From Neobacillus driksii (GTDB taxonomy: Bacteria; Bacillota; Bacilli; Bacillales; Cytobacillaceae): DNA of 64,000 bases. The stretch is taken from contig NZ_JACCBX010000004.1 in the NCBI RefSeq assembly GCF_013409995.1, forward strand, positions 372,001-436,000, in the 5' to 3' direction. The position numbers and the translations under genes are program-made. Below, in pieces: positions 17,209 to 25,899 of the stretch (the stretch's first letter is position 1; every line of letters begins with the position of its first letter). The notes under the pieces were generated by a model. The model saw only the letters and a program-made list of their open reading frames with translations. It ran no database searches and was not told the DNA's origin.

Positions 17209-18825
17209 TCACTTCTTTAGGACTTCCTTTTGTACCTGCTCCCTTAATGTGATCTTTAAAAATTTCCCAACGGAAGTCTTCGGGATTTCCTCCAAGAACA
17301 AGATTTCATCGGGGAGCCACCACTTAGCAAACTGGGGAATTAAAAATTCAAGTAAATCTTCCTTTTTCACCTTATCCTTATATGAATCTTTTAACACAAC
17401 ACAAGCAACTGGTCTTTCCTGCCATTGTTCATGCGGGACTGCAACAACTGCAGCTTCAAACACTGCTTCATGGGCCATCAAGGCATTTTCCAAATCAACG
17501 GAAGAAATCCATTCACCGCCGCTCTTAATTAAATCCTTGGTACGGTCGACAATTTTCACAAAGCCTTCTTCGTCAATGGTTACGACATCACCGGTGTGGA
17601 GCCAGCCGTCACGGAAAGCATCATGTGTTCTCTCATCCTTATAATACTCTGAGGCAATCCATGGCCCCTTAATGCATAACTCTCCCATTTCTTTTCCATC
17701 CCAAGCCACTTCTCCATCTTTTCCCACTACTTTTATACTTAAGCCAGGAACGAGAACCCCTTGTTTTGCTCTTATTTCCAGTCTTTCCTCATAATCTAAA
17801 TTCTCTTGATAGCTTTTTAATGTTGAAATCACTACGAGAGGGCTTGTTTCCGTCATTCCATAAGCATGCAGGAATGGTATGTTATGCCTTTGTTCAAAGG
17901 CTTTAATCATCCCTTTAGGTGCAGCTGAACCTCCGCAAAGTACTCCTCTTAAACTGCTAAGGTCGTAAGAGCCCTCATCAAGTTCCTTTAACAACCCAAG
18001 CCAAATGGTTGGAACACCTGCAGTAATCGTTACCTTTTCAGTTTCAATGAGCTCTGCTATAAGTTTTGGAGTAAAATATGGTCCTGGCAGCACTAATGAT
18101 GTCCCAAACCATACTGCTGCAAATGGCATGCCCCATGCATTGGCATGGAACATTGGAACAACAGGAAGTGCGATGTCTTTCTCACTTATTGCTGCACTAT
18201 CTGCAAGCCCTAACGCCATGCTATGAAGAACAATTCCTCTGTGAGAGTAAACAACTCCTTTTGGATTACCTGTAGTTGCAGAGGTATAGCACATACCAGC
18301 AGGATCGTTTTCTTCAATGTCTTCTGGGTATTGAAATGCGGGATTCGCATCTTCTAATAAGGTTTCATAATCATAGATTGGTGAAAGCGTAGTTTCAGGA
18401 AGGACCTTGTCGTCTGACATAATTATATAACCCCTAACACTTTTTAGTTCATGTGCGCATTTTTCAAGTAATGGAATCAAATCTGGGTCTACTAAGAGGA
18501 TAGTATCTTCTGCATGATTGATAATATAGGAAATATGATGAGGAGAAAGCCGGATATTAATAGTGTGAAGAACAGCACCAATACACGGAATTGCAAAATA
18601 TGCTTCCAGGTGTCGATGATGGTTCCAAGCCAGTGTTCCTACCCTATCACCTTTTCCCACTCCTAGTTTGGTTAAACTATCTGCGAGTCTTCTCGTTCTT
18701 TCACCAATTTGTTTATACGTAAAACGTTGAATGCCACTTGATGTTCTAGAAACCACCTGTTTCTTTGAAAAATACCTTTCTGCTCGTTCAATCATCTGTG
18801 TCATTGTTAAAGGTGTTTGCATCAT
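17209..18825 (-). CDS. Medium/long-chain fatty acid--CoA ligase
   Basis: 538 aa from the first of two ATGs at 18825, with GGGAGGGA seven bases upstream. It is an adenylate-forming enzyme that activates a fatty acid with ATP, then loads CoA. The P-loop reads YTSATTGNPKG with Ala where Gly is usual. Other core motifs are MFHANAWG, HAYGMTETSP, GWLHTGDVV, DRTKDLIKSGGEW and the C-terminal catalytic lysine in KTSVGKFLK. The MFHANAWG segment is typical of the AlkK/DmdB-like branch. It is monocistronic. Confidence 0.88.
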   Translation of the reverse strand: MMQTPLTMTQMIERAERYFSKKQVVSRTSSGIQRFTYKQIGERTRRLADSLTKLGVGKGDRVGTLAWNHHRHLEAYFAIPCIGAVLHTINIRLSPHHISYIINHAEDTILLVDPDLIPLLEKCAHELKSVRGYIIMSDDKVLPETTLSPIYDYETLLEDANPAFQYPEDIEENDPAGMCYTSATTGNPKGVVYSHRGIVLHSMALGLADSAAISEKDIALPVVPMFHANAWGMPFAAVWFGTSLVLPGPYFTPKLIAELIETEKVTITAGVPTIWLGLLKELDEGSYDLSSLRGVLCGGSAAPKGMIKAFEQRHNIPFLHAYGMTETSPLVVISTLKSYQENLDYEERLEIRAKQGVLVPGLSIKVVGKDGEVAWDGKEMGELCIKGPWIASEYYKDERTHDAFRDGWLHTGDVVTIDEEGFVKIVDRTKDLIKSGGEWISSVDLENALMAHEAVFEAAVVAVPHEQWQERPVACVVLKDSYKDKVKKEDLLEFLIPQFAKWWLPDEILFLEEIPKTSVGKFLKITLREQVQKEVLKK

Positions 18826-18935
18826 CGCTAAATCCCTCCCTAATTGAAAGCGTTTTCGAATCATCGTATTTTATGACCGTTTTCCTATAAAATATTCGTG
18901 ATGTTTTCGAAAAATCCTCTATTAAGAACACAAAA

Positions 18936-18960
18936 ATCTCCTGCAATTTAAGCAGGAGAT
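18936..18960 (-). terminator. Terminator overlapping the 3' end of hemZ
   Basis: ATCTCCTGC and GCAGGAGAT flank a 7-nt loop containing the hemZ stop (18948-18950), and TTTTTG follows on the minus strand. The last hemZ codons form one arm of the stem. Confidence 0.8.
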
Positions 18961-20459
18961 CCTTTTTGAGAGAAGAGTTCGTTTAATATTTTTATTTTTT
19001 GTTCCGTGTAAGTTTCAAAGCTTTCATTATATGTTTTAGGGTCTTTCGGATTAGCAAACTGAGTAATTTTTCCCGTATGCGGGTCAATGAACTTGCTTGC
19101 GGCGCCGCAGCCAAGCCCGATAATTGTCTGCTGCTCCTCCATAATCATGATATTATAAATACTTTCTTGATTTGGGAACGCATATCCGACATTCTCAAGA
19201 TTGCCAAGGATATTTTTTTGACGATACAGATAATAAGGAGCATAGCCATGACTTTCTGTCCACTCTGTTGCTAGGTTCATCATTTGTTCCACTTCATCAC
19301 GACCGGCCACTTTATATTTATCTTTGTTTTTCGTCATTTCTGAAGCACGTTTAAACGATAAAGTATGCACAGTTAGAGATTCTGGCATTAACTTTTCTGT
19401 TTCTGCAAGTGAATGCTTAAACTCAGTGATCCCCTCACCAGGAAGACCAATGATTAGGTCCATGTTTATATTGTTCATGCCCATTTCTCTTGCTAAATGG
19501 TACTTATCAATTGTTTCTTTAACAGTGTGATGGCGTCCAATGGCTTTTAATGTTTCTTGCGTATAGGATTGAGGATTTATACTAATCCTGTCTATTTTCC
19601 ATTTCTTTAATACCTCTAATTTATCAGAGGTAATGGTATCCGGACGCCCCGCCTCAACGGTGATTTCACGGATAGTTTCAACGTCTGGGAATGAATCATA
19701 CATTTCTTCATAAAGCAAATCCATTTCTTCTGCCGTAATACTCGTTGGGGTACCTCCGCCATAGTAAACCGTTGTGATTCGGACACCTTTTTCCTTTAGC
19801 CATTCACCTATTTTCCTTATCTCATAGTGCAGACCACCTAAGAAAGAATCTACTGATCCTTGTCTGCCATTTATTGCATAGGCCGGGAATGTACAGTAGG
19901 CACATTTTGTTGGACAAAACGGAATCCCAATATAAATGCTAACTTCTTTTTGCAAGTCATAGAGGTCAGGAACAATGGCTAGCTGCCTATCAACGATATG
20001 CTGCATGAGCTTTATTTTTTCGTCTGTAATCAGGTATTCTTCTTTCAATTGCTGGTGGGCTATTTCTTTGTGTACACCCTCTTGGACTTTACGATGTAAA
20101 AGCTTTGTCGGTCTAACCCCAGTTAGTATCCCCCACTTTTGGGTAACTCCTGTCCAATTCTGCAAAAGTGTCAAATACACGTGTGCAACTGCATTCTTAA
20201 TCTGCTTAAAATATTCCTTGTCCGTTTGAAAGGGCTGTACTTCTTTTTGAAAATCTGTTGATAAGGATTTACCCTCTGCGTCAAGTAACTCAGCTGAAAC
20301 CTGTATATGGTTATCTTCATTTATTCTAAATTTTATAGTTAAGTTAGCCTCATCGTCTAAAACCTTCACAATCTCTGTTTCTTCAAAAAACAAATTAGCG
20401 ATCAGCGTTAATTGACGATCGAATCTTGCATCCTCTAACCCGATAATCGAAATTCTCAT
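18948..20459 (-). CDS. hemZ: Coproporphyrinogen III oxidase-like radical SAM protein HemZ
   Basis: 503 aa from ATG 20459; a GTG at 20468 is an alternative. The radical-SAM cluster motif CPTKCAYC (CX3CX2C) lies around residue 178, followed by YYGGGTPTS and EVTVEAGRPDT, as in the HemN/HemZ family. The N-terminal 150 residues are the HemZ-specific extension. It is assigned to anaerobic haem synthesis in B. subtilis, though the coproporphyrin-dependent pathway of Firmicutes leaves its exact reaction open. Located between the acyl-CoA ligase and yhaX. Confidence 0.92.
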   Translation of the reverse strand: MRISIIGLEDARFDRQLTLIANLFFEETEIVKVLDDEANLTIKFRINEDNHIQVSAELLDAEGKSLSTDFQKEVQPFQTDKEYFKQIKNAVAHVYLTLLQNWTGVTQKWGILTGVRPTKLLHRKVQEGVHKEIAHQQLKEEYLITDEKIKLMQHIVDRQLAIVPDLYDLQKEVSIYIGIPFCPTKCAYCTFPAYAINGRQGSVDSFLGGLHYEIRKIGEWLKEKGVRITTVYYGGGTPTSITAEEMDLLYEEMYDSFPDVETIREITVEAGRPDTITSDKLEVLKKWKIDRISINPQSYTQETLKAIGRHHTVKETIDKYHLAREMGMNNINMDLIIGLPGEGITEFKHSLAETEKLMPESLTVHTLSFKRASEMTKNKDKYKVAGRDEVEQMMNLATEWTESHGYAPYYLYRQKNILGNLENVGYAFPNQESIYNIMIMEEQQTIIGLGCGAASKFIDPHTGKITQFANPKDPKTYNESFETYTEQKIKILNELFSQKGSPA

Positions 20460-20548
20460 TAGAATCACTCTTTCAAAATATACTTCTTTCAGTGTACATA
20501 ATCACCAAAATAAGGTCAATACAGTGGAAATCATTCACAAACGTAAAA

Positions 20549-20577
20549 GACATCACCGTTTTGGACGATGATGTCTG
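20549..20577 (-). terminator. Terminator after yhaX
   Basis: AGACATCATCG and CGGTGATGTCT pair with one wobble, followed by TTTTACG on the minus strand. Confidence 0.65.
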
Positions 20578-20583
20578 CTAATT

Positions 20584-21453
20584 TTACTTTTTAATGATAT
20601 TCATTTTTCTTAAAAACTCAATTGGCTGTTGTTTTCTGAAGTGTTCTTTAACCATATAGGCGACACCGTGCTCGTTTTGCGATCTCGTCACCCAGTCTGC
20701 TGCTCTTTTTACTTCAAATTCAGCATTCCACATGGCCACTCCTAACCCTGCCGCCTCAATCGCTGGGATATCATCCAAGCCTTCGCCAATAACGACCATT
20801 TCTTTGAGCTGGATACCAAGATGACTGCCAAGGAAAGCTAAACCCTTTAACTTTGAAACCCCTGCTGGAACAATATCTAAACGCAACCGATCTAGTTGAA
20901 TGGTTTCAATTTCGGTAAACATTTTTCCAATGGCCTTTTTTGCATCCTGAAGATCATTCTCGTCTTCAAAATAAACCTCAATTTTCGGAGCTGTCACTGG
21001 TTGATCATGTAAGTATTCGCTTAATGACGAAACAAATTGCTGAGAATAAAAAACAGGATCCCCTGATGTAAAAACGGTTTTGACTAATAAATTGTTATTT
21101 AATTTCAACCTATTGGCTAAAGAAAATTGTTCATGTACCAGCCTGATTTGACACGGCAAACCTTCTAGGAATCGAACGGTATCATAGGTAATATTCTCGT
21201 TAATTCTTTCGACTCGATTTTGTTTATCCTGGATATTTGCAATAACGGCACCTTGATGTGTAATGAGCGGATTTTTTATTTTCAATGCCCTTGCAACCTT
21301 CTTGGCTGAGGGAAAGCTTCTTGATGTCATAAGCGTTACATAAATTCCTTTTTGCTGAACATACTCAATGGCTTCCTTTGTTGACTTATGAATCTTTCCG
21401 TTACTTTGTAATAGAGTTCCATCAATATTTAATGCAAGCAAACGATAAATCAT
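20584..21453 (-). CDS. yhaX: HAD-superfamily (Cof-type) protein YhaX, degenerate active site
   Basis: 289 aa with the Cof-type HAD layout: LALNIDGTL at the N-terminus, a cap domain and a C-terminal GEGLDDIPAIEAAG. The nucleophile aspartate of the DxDGT motif is replaced by Asn (N-I-D-G-T), and the usual GDxxND is GEGLDD. Catalysis by the standard phosphoaspartate mechanism is therefore unlikely. YhaX is a sporulation-associated protein in B. subtilis, so a structural or binding role is possible. Confidence 0.85.
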   Translation of the reverse strand: MIYRLLALNIDGTLLQSNGKIHKSTKEAIEYVQQKGIYVTLMTSRSFPSAKKVARALKIKNPLITHQGAVIANIQDKQNRVERINENITYDTVRFLEGLPCQIRLVHEQFSLANRLKLNNNLLVKTVFTSGDPVFYSQQFVSSLSEYLHDQPVTAPKIEVYFEDENDLQDAKKAIGKMFTEIETIQLDRLRLDIVPAGVSKLKGLAFLGSHLGIQLKEMVVIGEGLDDIPAIEAAGLGVAMWNAEFEVKRAADWVTRSQNEHGVAYMVKEHFRKQQPIEFLRKMNIIKK

Positions 21454-21540
21454 TCCGTAAGCCCCCTGTTCTTGGTGAAGATACCCTTATAACACTTTTA
21501 TGATTTTTCACCCACAGATAGAACAAGTGCAATAGAAAAG

Positions 21541-21572
21541 AAAAAACTTCCGGAAAAACCGAAAGCTTTTTG
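21541..21572 (-). terminator. Terminator after yheA
   Basis: On the minus strand AAAAGCTTTCGG, TTTTT, CCGGAAGTTTTTT. The stem is imperfect but ends in a T-run just after the yheA stop. Confidence 0.7.
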
Positions 21573-21578
21573 TTACGA

Positions 21579-21926
21579 TTATAGATTTCCGTATAGTTCC
21601 TCTAAAGGCTTCATAATTAATTGATTTAGCTCACCAATAATCATGCTCATCCGCTGTTCGGCTTGCATGAGTCGGGCGATTTTTTCATTTTGTTGGACAA
21701 CAGCCACCGTTGATTGTGCCTGCTGGACTTCCTGTTCTGATATCTCTTGACCCATCATTTGTTTTTGCTGTAAATTCATTTGAATTTGACGGAATTGATC
21801 AAACATATTCTTTGCTGTTGGGTCTGCATTAACCTCATGATACATTTGCTGTAATTGTTTATATTCATCACTTTGACGAATTGCCTTTTCTAATGCATAG
21901 GCTGCATCGTATAAATTAACGGACAT
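21579..21926 (-). CDS. yheA: YlbF/YmcA-family protein YheA
   Basis: 115 aa, all-helical and glutamine-rich, with IRQSDEYKQLQQMYHEVNADP at the start (DUF964/Com_YlbF fold). Paralogues YlbF and YmcA form the Y-complex that modulates RNase Y; YheA itself is less studied. AGGAGTGG lies 6 nt before the ATG. Confidence 0.88.
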   Translation of the reverse strand: MSVNLYDAAYALEKAIRQSDEYKQLQQMYHEVNADPTAKNMFDQFRQIQMNLQQKQMMGQEISEQEVQQAQSTVAVVQQNEKIARLMQAEQRMSMIIGELNQLIMKPLEELYGNL

Positions 21927-22014
21927 TCATTCCACTCCTCTTAAAATAATCCTAATAACTATAACAAACTATGTAGGTAAATGCGAGGATGTTAACTGCC
22001 CGTAATTAAGTATC

Positions 22015-22042
22015 ACCAACCTTTGGGCATTAACATACGATA
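22015..22042 (+). promoter_or_regulatory. Candidate sigma-K promoter of the YheC/D-like cluster
   Basis: CATACGATA (22034-22042) fits the sigma-K -10 consensus CATAnnnTA, and AC at 22015-22016 lies 17 bp upstream, as in the sigma-K -35. This would place the ATP-grasp operon in the late mother cell, when coat proteins are made. Confidence 0.45.
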
Positions 22043-22085
22043 CCATATCTACGAATGCCTATTTGCCTATAAATGAGGAGTGACT

Positions 22086-23450
22086 ATGCCCCCTATCTCA
22101 ATTGTTCCTATAGAATCAGCTAACAGAACTGACATTTTTGCTCATATGTCCTCACAGCTGTATAAACAACTTAAGCTTGAAAAACACGAAATCAAGATTG
22201 CTATAGGAAAGAAATTGGTGAAAGTTAATATACAATCTGTCGAGATGACACCTAACGAGATTCATTTCCCTGAAAATCTATTTCACCATTTTTGTTTACC
22301 GGTTCAACCATATAAATTTCATGCGATATATAAAAAAGAAATGAATTCACTTTATTTAGGACCAATCATTGGTTTAGTTACGGATTTTAAAAATAAAGGA
22401 AATGCTGAACCCCATTTTGGTTCGATCCATAACTTTTGTGAAGAACTTCATCATGGGATAACAGAGAATGGTGGATTTCTATATGTTTTTTCCTACTCAG
22501 AATTTTCTGTTCAGGGATATTATTTTGACAATGGGATATGGAGGCCTGCAGGACTTCCACTGCCAGATGTGATTTATAATCGCATCCATTCCCGGAGGTT
22601 GGAATTTGGCAAGGAGTATCAATCATTTCGCCAAACTCTTGCGGAGTTATGTATTCCTATTTTTAATGATCGCTTTCTTTCAAAATGGGAGGTTCATGAG
22701 CACTTAATCCATGAGAACCATCTGCATTCTTATATTCCGGATACAAATATTTTTACGAAAGACAATCTCACTGCTTTTATAGAAAAGTATAAAACCATTT
22801 TTATTAAACCTGTACATGGAAGTCAGGGAAGAAATATTTTTAAACTACAAAAAGAAGACAACCATTTTTCATTAGAATCTTCCATCACATCACCGTTAGA
22901 ACACAGTAAGCAAACGATCCTTTCCTTTGAGCAGACATATCGGCTTCTTAAACCTTTGGTGAACAATCGAATTTACATTATCCAGCAAGGAATCTCCCTA
23001 CTTACCTATCAATCTAGAGGAATGGATTATCGAGTATTATGTCATAAAAACCATCAAAATAAATGGGATGTAACCTCAGTTGTGGCACGGATTTCGGCAG
23101 AGAATGAGTTTGTTTCAAATATTGCAAGGGGCGGAGAAATTATGTCCCCATTAAACGCTCTAAAAGAGAACATGAGCGTAAGCGATGCAAAACGGGTCAT
23201 AGCTCAAATGAAAGATTTAGCCATCGAAACAGCTTTGATTATTGAAAGAAAGACATCCGGGATCACCGGGGAACTCGGAATCGACATTGGAATTGACCAA
23301 GATGGAAAGCCCTGGATTATTGAAGTGAATTCAAAGCCATCGAAAAACTTTGAAGATGGCCAAATGAAAATAAGACCGTCGGCAAAAGCGATTATTCAGT
23401 TTTGTACAAATCTTGCATTATACTCAACCTCAGAAATGGAGGATTCATAG
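22086..23450 (+). CDS. YheC/YheD-family ATP-grasp protein (paralogue 1)
   Basis: 454 aa from ATG 22086 with GAGGAG five bases upstream. The N-terminal 90 residues form a beta-rich domain, followed by GPIIGLVTDFKNKG and LPLPDVIYNRI, then an ATP-grasp fold: KPVHGSQGRNIFKL is the glycine-rich loop, RGMDYRVL the central strand and WIIEVNSKPSKN the metal-binding end. Homologues are spore-associated proteins in B. subtilis. ATP-grasp enzymes ligate carboxylates to amines, so a peptide-like coat modification is possible, but substrate and product are unknown. First of four adjacent paralogues; its stop is followed at once by the next start. Confidence 0.88.
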   Translation: MPPISIVPIESANRTDIFAHMSSQLYKQLKLEKHEIKIAIGKKLVKVNIQSVEMTPNEIHFPENLFHHFCLPVQPYKFHAIYKKEMNSLYLGPIIGLVTDFKNKGNAEPHFGSIHNFCEELHHGITENGGFLYVFSYSEFSVQGYYFDNGIWRPAGLPLPDVIYNRIHSRRLEFGKEYQSFRQTLAELCIPIFNDRFLSKWEVHEHLIHENHLHSYIPDTNIFTKDNLTAFIEKYKTIFIKPVHGSQGRNIFKLQKEDNHFSLESSITSPLEHSKQTILSFEQTYRLLKPLVNNRIYIIQQGISLLTYQSRGMDYRVLCHKNHQNKWDVTSVVARISAENEFVSNIARGGEIMSPLNALKENMSVSDAKRVIAQMKDLAIETALIIERKTSGITGELGIDIGIDQDGKPWIIEVNSKPSKNFEDGQMKIRPSAKAIIQFCTNLALYSTSEMEDS

Positions 23451-24554
23451 ATGACAACCTTTGGCATTATGACTTTACACATAGAAAGTGAAGCTTCGTA
23501 TCTTCATGAAATAGCTGCACGCAGTCATTCCTGTGGCATGGAGTGTTATCACTTTCTTCCCTCTTCTATTAATCCACTGACCCAACAAATCAAAGGGAGA
23601 CGTTTTTGTGCCGTTGAACAGAATTGGATTGATGACGAATTTCCAATTCCCTCCCTCATCTATGATCGCTGTTTTTACGGGGATGATGAACATTCAAAGC
23701 AATGCATTCCGATTGTTTCTTGGTTAAAAAGCAGGGATGATATTACATTTTTAGGCTTTGGATTGCCTAATAAACTAGAGTTATATGAAACATTATCCAA
23801 CTCACGATTGGCACCCTACTTACCCCATTCAAAGTCTATTAAAGAATGCTCAGAAGTAATATCTGCTTTAAACAAACAAAAAAAAATTATTATTAAACCA
23901 ATTAATGGATCACAAGGTTATGGGATCTATTATTTAAAGAAAAACGATAAAACCATTCATGTAAAAACCGAAAAGAATAAGAAAATTATCTCTAGAATTT
24001 TCCCAAATGAAACAAAACTGTTTCAATGGCTTCAGCCCCTGATTAACTTTCGGCCATACCTTATCCAGCCCTACCTAGAATTATCGAATACTGCATCAAG
24101 GCCATTTGATATTAGAATTTTACTTCAGAAAGATGAGCAGGGTGTCTGGGTAGAGCGTGGAAAGGGAATTCGAATCGGAAATACTGGAGGAATTCTATCA
24201 AACTTAAGTGCCGGAGGCTCGGTGACGGACTTTACCACTTGGTCCTCTACGTTATCTCAAACTAACAAAGTATATATTTGTTCGGAGTTGAATTTTATAA
24301 CAACCAATCTCCCGCTAATTCTAGAAAATGAAATTTCACCATTATTCGAAATTGGCGTTGATATCGGGGTGGCAAGAAATGGAGCCATTTGGATTCTTGA
24401 TGTGAATTCAAAGCCAGGAAGAAAAGTTGTGTTAAGTACCAAGCCAGATTTAAAAGATACCTTGTTCCTTGCACCCCTTCTTTACGGGAAATACCTTATT
24501 CAATCAGCAAGTAAAGAAAGGAAGAGCCACTATGAGAAAACGCTATACCATTGA
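23451..24554 (+). CDS. YheC/YheD-family ATP-grasp protein (paralogue 2)
   Basis: 367 aa, beginning at the ATG directly after the preceding TAG, with GGAGGA upstream. It lacks the ~80-residue N-terminal beta domain of paralogues 1 and 3. The core motifs are KPINGSQGYGIYYL, RPFDIRIL and WILDVNSKPGRK, where Asp replaces the usual Glu. The 3' end overlaps paralogue 3 by 23 bp. Same probable coat-related role. Confidence 0.85.
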   Translation: MTTFGIMTLHIESEASYLHEIAARSHSCGMECYHFLPSSINPLTQQIKGRRFCAVEQNWIDDEFPIPSLIYDRCFYGDDEHSKQCIPIVSWLKSRDDITFLGFGLPNKLELYETLSNSRLAPYLPHSKSIKECSEVISALNKQKKIIIKPINGSQGYGIYYLKKNDKTIHVKTEKNKKIISRIFPNETKLFQWLQPLINFRPYLIQPYLELSNTASRPFDIRILLQKDEQGVWVERGKGIRIGNTGGILSNLSAGGSVTDFTTWSSTLSQTNKVYICSELNFITTNLPLILENEISPLFEIGVDIGVARNGAIWILDVNSKPGRKVVLSTKPDLKDTLFLAPLLYGKYLIQSASKERKSHYEKTLYH

Positions 24555-25899
24555 AATAGCTGATACTAGCCAATTAGTTGTATACTGTCCTCAAGAGCTC
24601 TTGAAGGATAAGGTTATTAAAAAAATTGCATTTGGTTCAAAAGCACTCGATGTTGACTGTAGACCTCATCCTACGAAATACAATTCTATTATCATAAGCA
24701 ATGAGGTAAAAAGACGATTACTTTTTCCCGATTTTTCAATAAAGTTGCATGTATTTGTTGACCATCAAGTTCTCAATCTAGGACCGCTTGTTGGAATATT
24801 TACAGCCGGGTTCACTCCATTCCCACTCCGCCCGATAGGTGACAGAACAAACTTTTTCTCTAAATTATTATCGGTAAAAACAAACGTCGGGGCAATCCCA
24901 TTTGTTTTTGGAGAACAGCATATAAATTGGGATACAGGGACAATTAGTGGGTATTTTTATCACGATCATAATTGGAATATTATGGAAGTACCCTTTCCCC
25001 ATGTTATCTATGATCGGCTGCCGAATAGAAAAAGTGAAAGAAACCCAAAACTGGCTAAAGTGAAACAAACGTTGCAATCTGACTATCTAATCCCATGGTA
25101 TAATCCTGGATTTTTCAGCAAGCTCGATATTTATGAGAGATTACAACAAGACCAATCTGTGGCAACTTACCTGCCAGAAACACATCCATTTACCTCCTTT
25201 TCAATGATTGAAGACATGCTTTCTAACTATGGTCATGTCTATTTAAAACCAATTAATGGAAGCTTGGGTTTAGGTATACATCAAATCCTATATGATAAAA
25301 TCCATGACGAATATTACTGCCGCTATCAGGATCGAGAGGGTGTGAATCGTCTACGGAAGTTCTCATCCATAGAGGGATTATTTAAGTCTGTTTTCGCTAA
25401 CCGAAATCTTGACAAAATGATTGTTCAACAAGGCATCCACTTATTACGGCACGAACAGCGGCCGATTGATTTTCGTATACACACCAACAAAGATGATGAA
25501 GGTAATTGGCATGTCACAGCACTGGCTGCGAAAATAGCTGGGCTTGGAAGTGTAACTACCCATGCCCGAAGTGGCGGAGAAATCAAAACACTAGCGGAAA
25601 TCTTCCAACCGGAAGAATGTAAGCTTTTTACTGAAAGGCTTGTAAATGCTGCGCTCCGATTAAGTAAAGCAATAGCAAACAACATGGAAGGCATCATTGC
25701 TGAGATTGGTTTTGATTTAGGGATTGATAAACATGGTGACGTTTGGTTATTTGAGGCAAATTCAAAGCCAGGGAGATCGATATTCAGTCATCCAGAGCTA
25801 AAAAATTTCGATCAACTTACCTGTAAGTTATCAATGGCGTTTGCGGTTTTTTTGACGGAACAATCTATCCTGCATCCCGAGGAAGTCATCAAATGGTAG
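24532..25899 (+). CDS. YheC/YheD-family ATP-grasp protein (paralogue 3)
   Basis: 455 aa from ATG 24532 (AAAGGAAGAG upstream); an earlier in-frame ATG inside gene 2 lacks a ribosome site. Full-length architecture: N-terminal beta domain, LGPLVGIFTAGF, FPHVIYDRLPNRK, then the ATP-grasp motifs KPINGSLGLGIHQI, RPIDFRIH and WLFEANSKPGRS. It overlaps both neighbours, so the four genes are one operon. Confidence 0.87.
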   Translation: MRKRYTIEIADTSQLVVYCPQELLKDKVIKKIAFGSKALDVDCRPHPTKYNSIIISNEVKRRLLFPDFSIKLHVFVDHQVLNLGPLVGIFTAGFTPFPLRPIGDRTNFFSKLLSVKTNVGAIPFVFGEQHINWDTGTISGYFYHDHNWNIMEVPFPHVIYDRLPNRKSERNPKLAKVKQTLQSDYLIPWYNPGFFSKLDIYERLQQDQSVATYLPETHPFTSFSMIEDMLSNYGHVYLKPINGSLGLGIHQILYDKIHDEYYCRYQDREGVNRLRKFSSIEGLFKSVFANRNLDKMIVQQGIHLLRHEQRPIDFRIHTNKDDEGNWHVTALAAKIAGLGSVTTHARSGGEIKTLAEIFQPEECKLFTERLVNAALRLSKAIANNMEGIIAEIGFDLGIDKHGDVWLFEANSKPGRSIFSHPELKNFDQLTCKLSMAFAVFLTEQSILHPEEVIKW

